DNA of 14,740 nt from Bacteroidota bacterium (GTDB taxonomy: Bacteria > Bacteroidota > Bacteroidia > NS11-12g > UBA955). The stretch spans positions 1 to 14,740 of the forward strand of contig SXYY01000178.1 in assembly GCA_005788145.1 (NCBI GenBank), read 5' to 3'. The notes beneath the pieces were generated by a model. It ran no database searches. It was given only the letters and a program-made list of their open reading frames with translations, and had not been told where the DNA came from. Shown here one piece after another: positions 12,841 to 14,740 of this stretch (positions within the stretch are counted from its first letter, which is position 1; every line of letters starts with the position of its first letter). A program made the translations under genes and the position numbers.

Positions 12841-13107
12841 ATGAGTCTAATGAACACTCTCCTTCAAGCAGCAGTTGACAACTCAGCCGCTGCCTACAGC
12901 AAAATGGGTGCCGCTATTGGCGCTGGTTTAGCAGCAATCGGTGCCGGTTTGGGTATCGGTCGTATCGGCGGTAGCGCCATGGAATCCATTGCTCGCCAAC
13001 CAGAATCTTTGGGCGACATTCGTGCAAACATGATCGTAGCAGCAGCTCTCGTAGAAGGCGCTGTTTTCTTTGCGATTGTTGTTTGCTTGTTGATCCTATT
13101 TTTGTAA
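12841..13107 (+). CDS. atpE: F-type ATP synthase subunit c
   Basis: Proteolipid whose multiple copies form the rotating membrane ring. 88 residues. Seen: two helices at about 20-45 and 62-87, glycine-rich first helix (AIGAGLAAIGAGLGIGRIGG), polar loop ARQPES with the conserved RQP at 52-54, and the ion-carrying carboxylate Glu72 in AALVEGAVFFA. The residue after Glu72 is Gly, not the Ser/Thr of sodium-binding rings, and the first helix lacks the partner Gln, so a proton-coupled ring is expected. A hydrophilic N-terminal extension of about 18 residues (SLMNTLLQAAVDNSAAAY) precedes the first helix. Start ATG 12841 lies after an A/T-rich leader. A strong hairpin follows the stop by 12 nt. Confidence 0.97.
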   Translation: MSLMNTLLQAAVDNSAAAYSKMGAAIGAGLAAIGAGLGIGRIGGSAMESIARQPESLGDIRANMIVAAALVEGAVFFAIVVCLLILFL

Positions 13108-13119
13108 AAAAACCGAAAT

Positions 13120-13147
13120 GGGGCCAACAGCCGTTGGCCCCTTTACT
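13120..13147 (+). terminator. Intra-operon hairpin between atpE and atpF (attenuator or mRNA 3'-end stabiliser)
   Basis: Perfect 9-bp stem GGGGCCAAC (13120-13128) with GTTGGCCCC (13133-13141), AGCC loop, followed by the short imperfect T-run TTTACTT. It lies within the atp operon, 22 nt before the atpF ATG. The weak T-tract suggests partial termination or RNA stabilisation rather than full stop, which would make more atpE than downstream message. Confidence 0.65.
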
Positions 13148-13162
13148 TAAAAAACCAAAAAA

Positions 13163-13651
13163 ATGCAGTTAGTTACACCTGCCATAGGACTTTTATTTTG
13201 GATGTTGGTAACATTTTCTTTGTTGCTATTTATCCTTAAAAAGTTTGCTTGGAAACCGATTTTGGAATCGATTCGCGAGCGTGAACAAACCATAGAGGAT
13301 TCATTGTCGTTGGCGGAGAAAACCAAGGCCGACATGATTCGTTTGCAAGGTGAAAACGAGTCTTTGTTGGCAGAAGCCCGCAAAGAGCGTGACGCTTTGT
13401 TAAAAGAAGCGCGTGAAATGCGCGACAAAATTGTGGGTGATGCCAAAGCGGTAGCCGACGAAGAAGCCAAAAAGTTGTTGACCCGTGCTCAAGATGAAAT
13501 TGAAAAGCAAAAGGCTGCAGCCATCGATGAATTGAAGCGTGAGGTTTCTGTTCTTTCTGTTCAAATTGCTGAGAAATTGATGCAACAACAGCTGGAAAAC
13601 AACCAAGCACAACAAGCCATCATCGAAAAACAACTTTCACAACTGAACTAA
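13163..13651 (+). CDS. atpF: F-type ATP synthase subunit b
   Basis: Peripheral-stalk subunit that ties F0 to F1. 162 residues, normal. Seen: single N-terminal membrane helix at about 6-26, then FAWKPILESIRERE at 28-41, the conserved hinge after the helix, followed by one long charged helix/coiled coil at about 35-160 rich in Glu, Lys, Arg and Ala (SLAEKTKADM, EARKERDALLKEAREM, DEEAKKLLTRAQDEIEKQKA). The start ATG 13163 is close to the membrane helix as in homologues. Upstream hairpin between atpE and atpF may lower its expression relative to atpE. 15 nt to atpH. A single b gene, with no b' copy beside it, so a homodimeric stalk is expected. Confidence 0.96.
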   Translation: MQLVTPAIGLLFWMLVTFSLLLFILKKFAWKPILESIREREQTIEDSLSLAEKTKADMIRLQGENESLLAEARKERDALLKEAREMRDKIVGDAKAVADEEAKKLLTRAQDEIEKQKAAAIDELKREVSVLSVQIAEKLMQQQLENNQAQQAIIEKQLSQLN

Positions 13652-13666
13652 TTCAGCGCGCGTTGT

Positions 13667-14206
13667 ATGTCAGAAATTAGAATTGCCCGTCGCTACGCCA
13701 AAGCACTTTTCGAAAAGGCGCTGGAAGACAAATCCTTGGATGCGGTTGTAGCGGATGTATTGACCATACAAACAGCTTGTGCTGAAAGCCAAGACTTGAT
13801 TGTGTTTTTGAATAGCCCCATGTTAAGAAAAGGGGTGAAGAAAGACGCGCTCGCCAAAATTTTTACCTCATGTTCTGATTTGTCCAAGCAGTTGATGATG
13901 TTGATGACCGACAAAAATCGCGAGTCATTCATCCCTGCAATGACCGTTGAGTTCATGGTGTTTTTTAACAAACACAAGGGCATCACCACGGCTGAAGTAA
14001 CCTCAGCAGTTGCCTTGAGTGAACAAACACTGGATGCGGTAATAAAATATGTGGCACAGACTTCTGGTGCCAATGATGTAGTGTTGAAACAGTGCATCGA
14101 TCCTTCCGTGATAGGAGGGATGAACATCGTTTTTGATGGTAAAATTTATGATGCTACCATCTCAAACCAAATTATCAAATTGAAAAAAGACCTTCAAATC
14201 GCATAA
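13667..14206 (+). CDS. atpH: F-type ATP synthase subunit delta
   Basis: Sits on top of the F1 head and joins it to subunit b. 179 residues, the usual size. Seen: N-terminal ARRYAKALFEKALE at 7-20, the standard start of OSCP/delta, a helical N-domain through about 105 (including FLNSPMLRKGVKKDALAKIF at 47-66), and the C-terminal signature region with PSVIGGMNIVFDGKIYDATI at 145-164 followed by LKKDL. ATG 13667 is 15 nt after the atpF stop. Followed after 9 nt by atpA, as in the standard gene order. Confidence 0.96.
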   Translation: MSEIRIARRYAKALFEKALEDKSLDAVVADVLTIQTACAESQDLIVFLNSPMLRKGVKKDALAKIFTSCSDLSKQLMMLMTDKNRESFIPAMTVEFMVFFNKHKGITTAEVTSAVALSEQTLDAVIKYVAQTSGANDVVLKQCIDPSVIGGMNIVFDGKIYDATISNQIIKLKKDLQIA

Positions 14207-14215
14207 AAAACTGTT

Positions 14216-14740
14216 ATGTCAAATATTAGACCCGACGAAATTTCCAGCATATTGAAAGACCAGATCTCTGGTTTTAATACCGCTGCGAGTTTAGAAGAAG
14301 TAGGTACCGTACTCCAAGTGGGTGACGGTATTGCCCGTATCTACGGCCTTTTGGGCGTACAATATGGTGAACTTGTTGAATTCAGCAACGGCGTTCGCGC
14401 AGTGGCTTTGAACCTTGAAGAAGACAACGTTGGTGCCGTATTGATGGGTAGCAGCGGTGAAATCAAAGAAGGCGACAAAGTAAAGCGCACAGGTAAAATT
14501 GCATCGATCAAGGCCGGTCACGGTTTGTTGGGTCGTGTAATCAATACCTTGGGTGAGCCTGTTGATGGTAAAGGTCCTATCCCTGGTGATTTGTACGAGA
14601 TGCCCTTGGAGCGCAAAGCCCCTGGTGTATTGTTCCGTGAGCCAGTAACTGAGCCCTTGCAAACAGGTATCAAAGCGATTGATGCCATGATTCCAATTGG
14701 AAGAGGCCAGCGTGAGTTGATCATTGGTGACAGTCAGACA
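14216..14740 (+). CDS. atpA: F-type ATP synthase subunit alpha, N-terminal 175 residues (cut by window edge)
   Basis: Non-catalytic nucleotide-binding subunit of F1. Seen: MSNIRPDEISSILKDQI at the start, typical VGTVLQVGDGIARIYGL at 29-45, the beta-barrel domain to about 95, GRVINTLGEPVDGKGP at 106-121, and RKAPGVLFREPVTEPLQTGI at 133-152. The window ends inside the P-loop, GDSQT at 171-175, where alpha subunits normally read GDRQTGKT; Ser173 replaces the usual Arg. Full-length homologues are about 520-525 residues. ATG 14216 lies 9 nt after the atpH stop with no Shine-Dalgarno. The order B-E-F-H-A is canonical; in Bacteroidota atpG usually follows and atpD/atpC are commonly elsewhere, which cannot be checked here. 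Confidence 0.97.
   Translation, partial: MSNIRPDEISSILKDQISGFNTAASLEEVGTVLQVGDGIARIYGLLGVQYGELVEFSNGVRAVALNLEEDNVGAVLMGSSGEIKEGDKVKRTGKIASIKAGHGLLGRVINTLGEPVDGKGPIPGDLYEMPLERKAPGVLFREPVTEPLQTGIKAIDAMIPIGRGQRELIIGDSQT

Noticed and set aside
12916..12969. Repetitive GGT/GCT-rich sequence in atpE
   Set aside because: It encodes the normal glycine/alanine-rich first helix of subunit c and is not a tandem repeat.

Overview
The window is a piece of a Bacteroidota chromosome, most likely of a flavobacterium-like lineage. The evidence is a PorW/SprE-type lipoprotein of the type IX secretion system, the Bacteroidota-specific GlmU-like nucleotidyltransferase, an ATP synthase subunit a with a long N-terminal extension, almost no Shine-Dalgarno sequences, and several copies of the Bacteroidota -7 promoter element TAnnTTTG directly upstream of genes. 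Everything here looks chromosomal and housekeeping. I see no insertion sequence, phage, CRISPR array, tRNA or rRNA.

Left part (1-5200). A catalase-peroxidase gene (katG) runs off the left edge on the minus strand. Next comes a fold-III PLP arginine decarboxylase (minus), then a divergent malate dehydrogenase (plus) closed by a clear terminator. After it lies the wreck of an EamA/DMT-family membrane transporter (plus), reduced to its ends by what look like two internal deletions. Convergent to it is the GlmU-like sugar-nucleotide enzyme (minus), preceded by the type B ribosomal protein L31 gene with its own promoter and terminator. The promoter of the GlmU-like gene is interleaved with the L31 terminator and sits so close to the start codon that a leaderless mRNA is predicted.

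Middle part (5194-10131, minus strand). A bifunctional class A penicillin-binding protein lies downstream of a large TPR lipoprotein of the PorW/SprE type, so peptidoglycan synthesis and type IX secretion / gliding functions are adjacent.

Right part (10188-14740, plus strand). Divergent from porW runs a cluster with a short membrane protein, a bactofilin, and then the F-type ATP synthase operon: an AtpZ-like 59-residue hairpin protein, a four-helix AtpI-like protein, atpB, atpE, atpF, atpH and the start of atpA. Spacing from the bactofilin onwards is tight (a 6 nt gap, a 1 nt gap, an 8 nt overlap), so they are probably co-transcribed. A strong hairpin between atpE and atpF probably helps set the high c-subunit dose.

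I did not find a wholly new multi-gene system. The items most worth attention are the membrane protein next to bactofilin, which resembles the N-terminus of an M23 peptidase but has no peptidase domain; the double-deletion transporter pseudogene; two TAnnTTTG elements placed exactly 4 nt before an ATG; and a Ser in place of the usual Arg in the AtpA P-loop.
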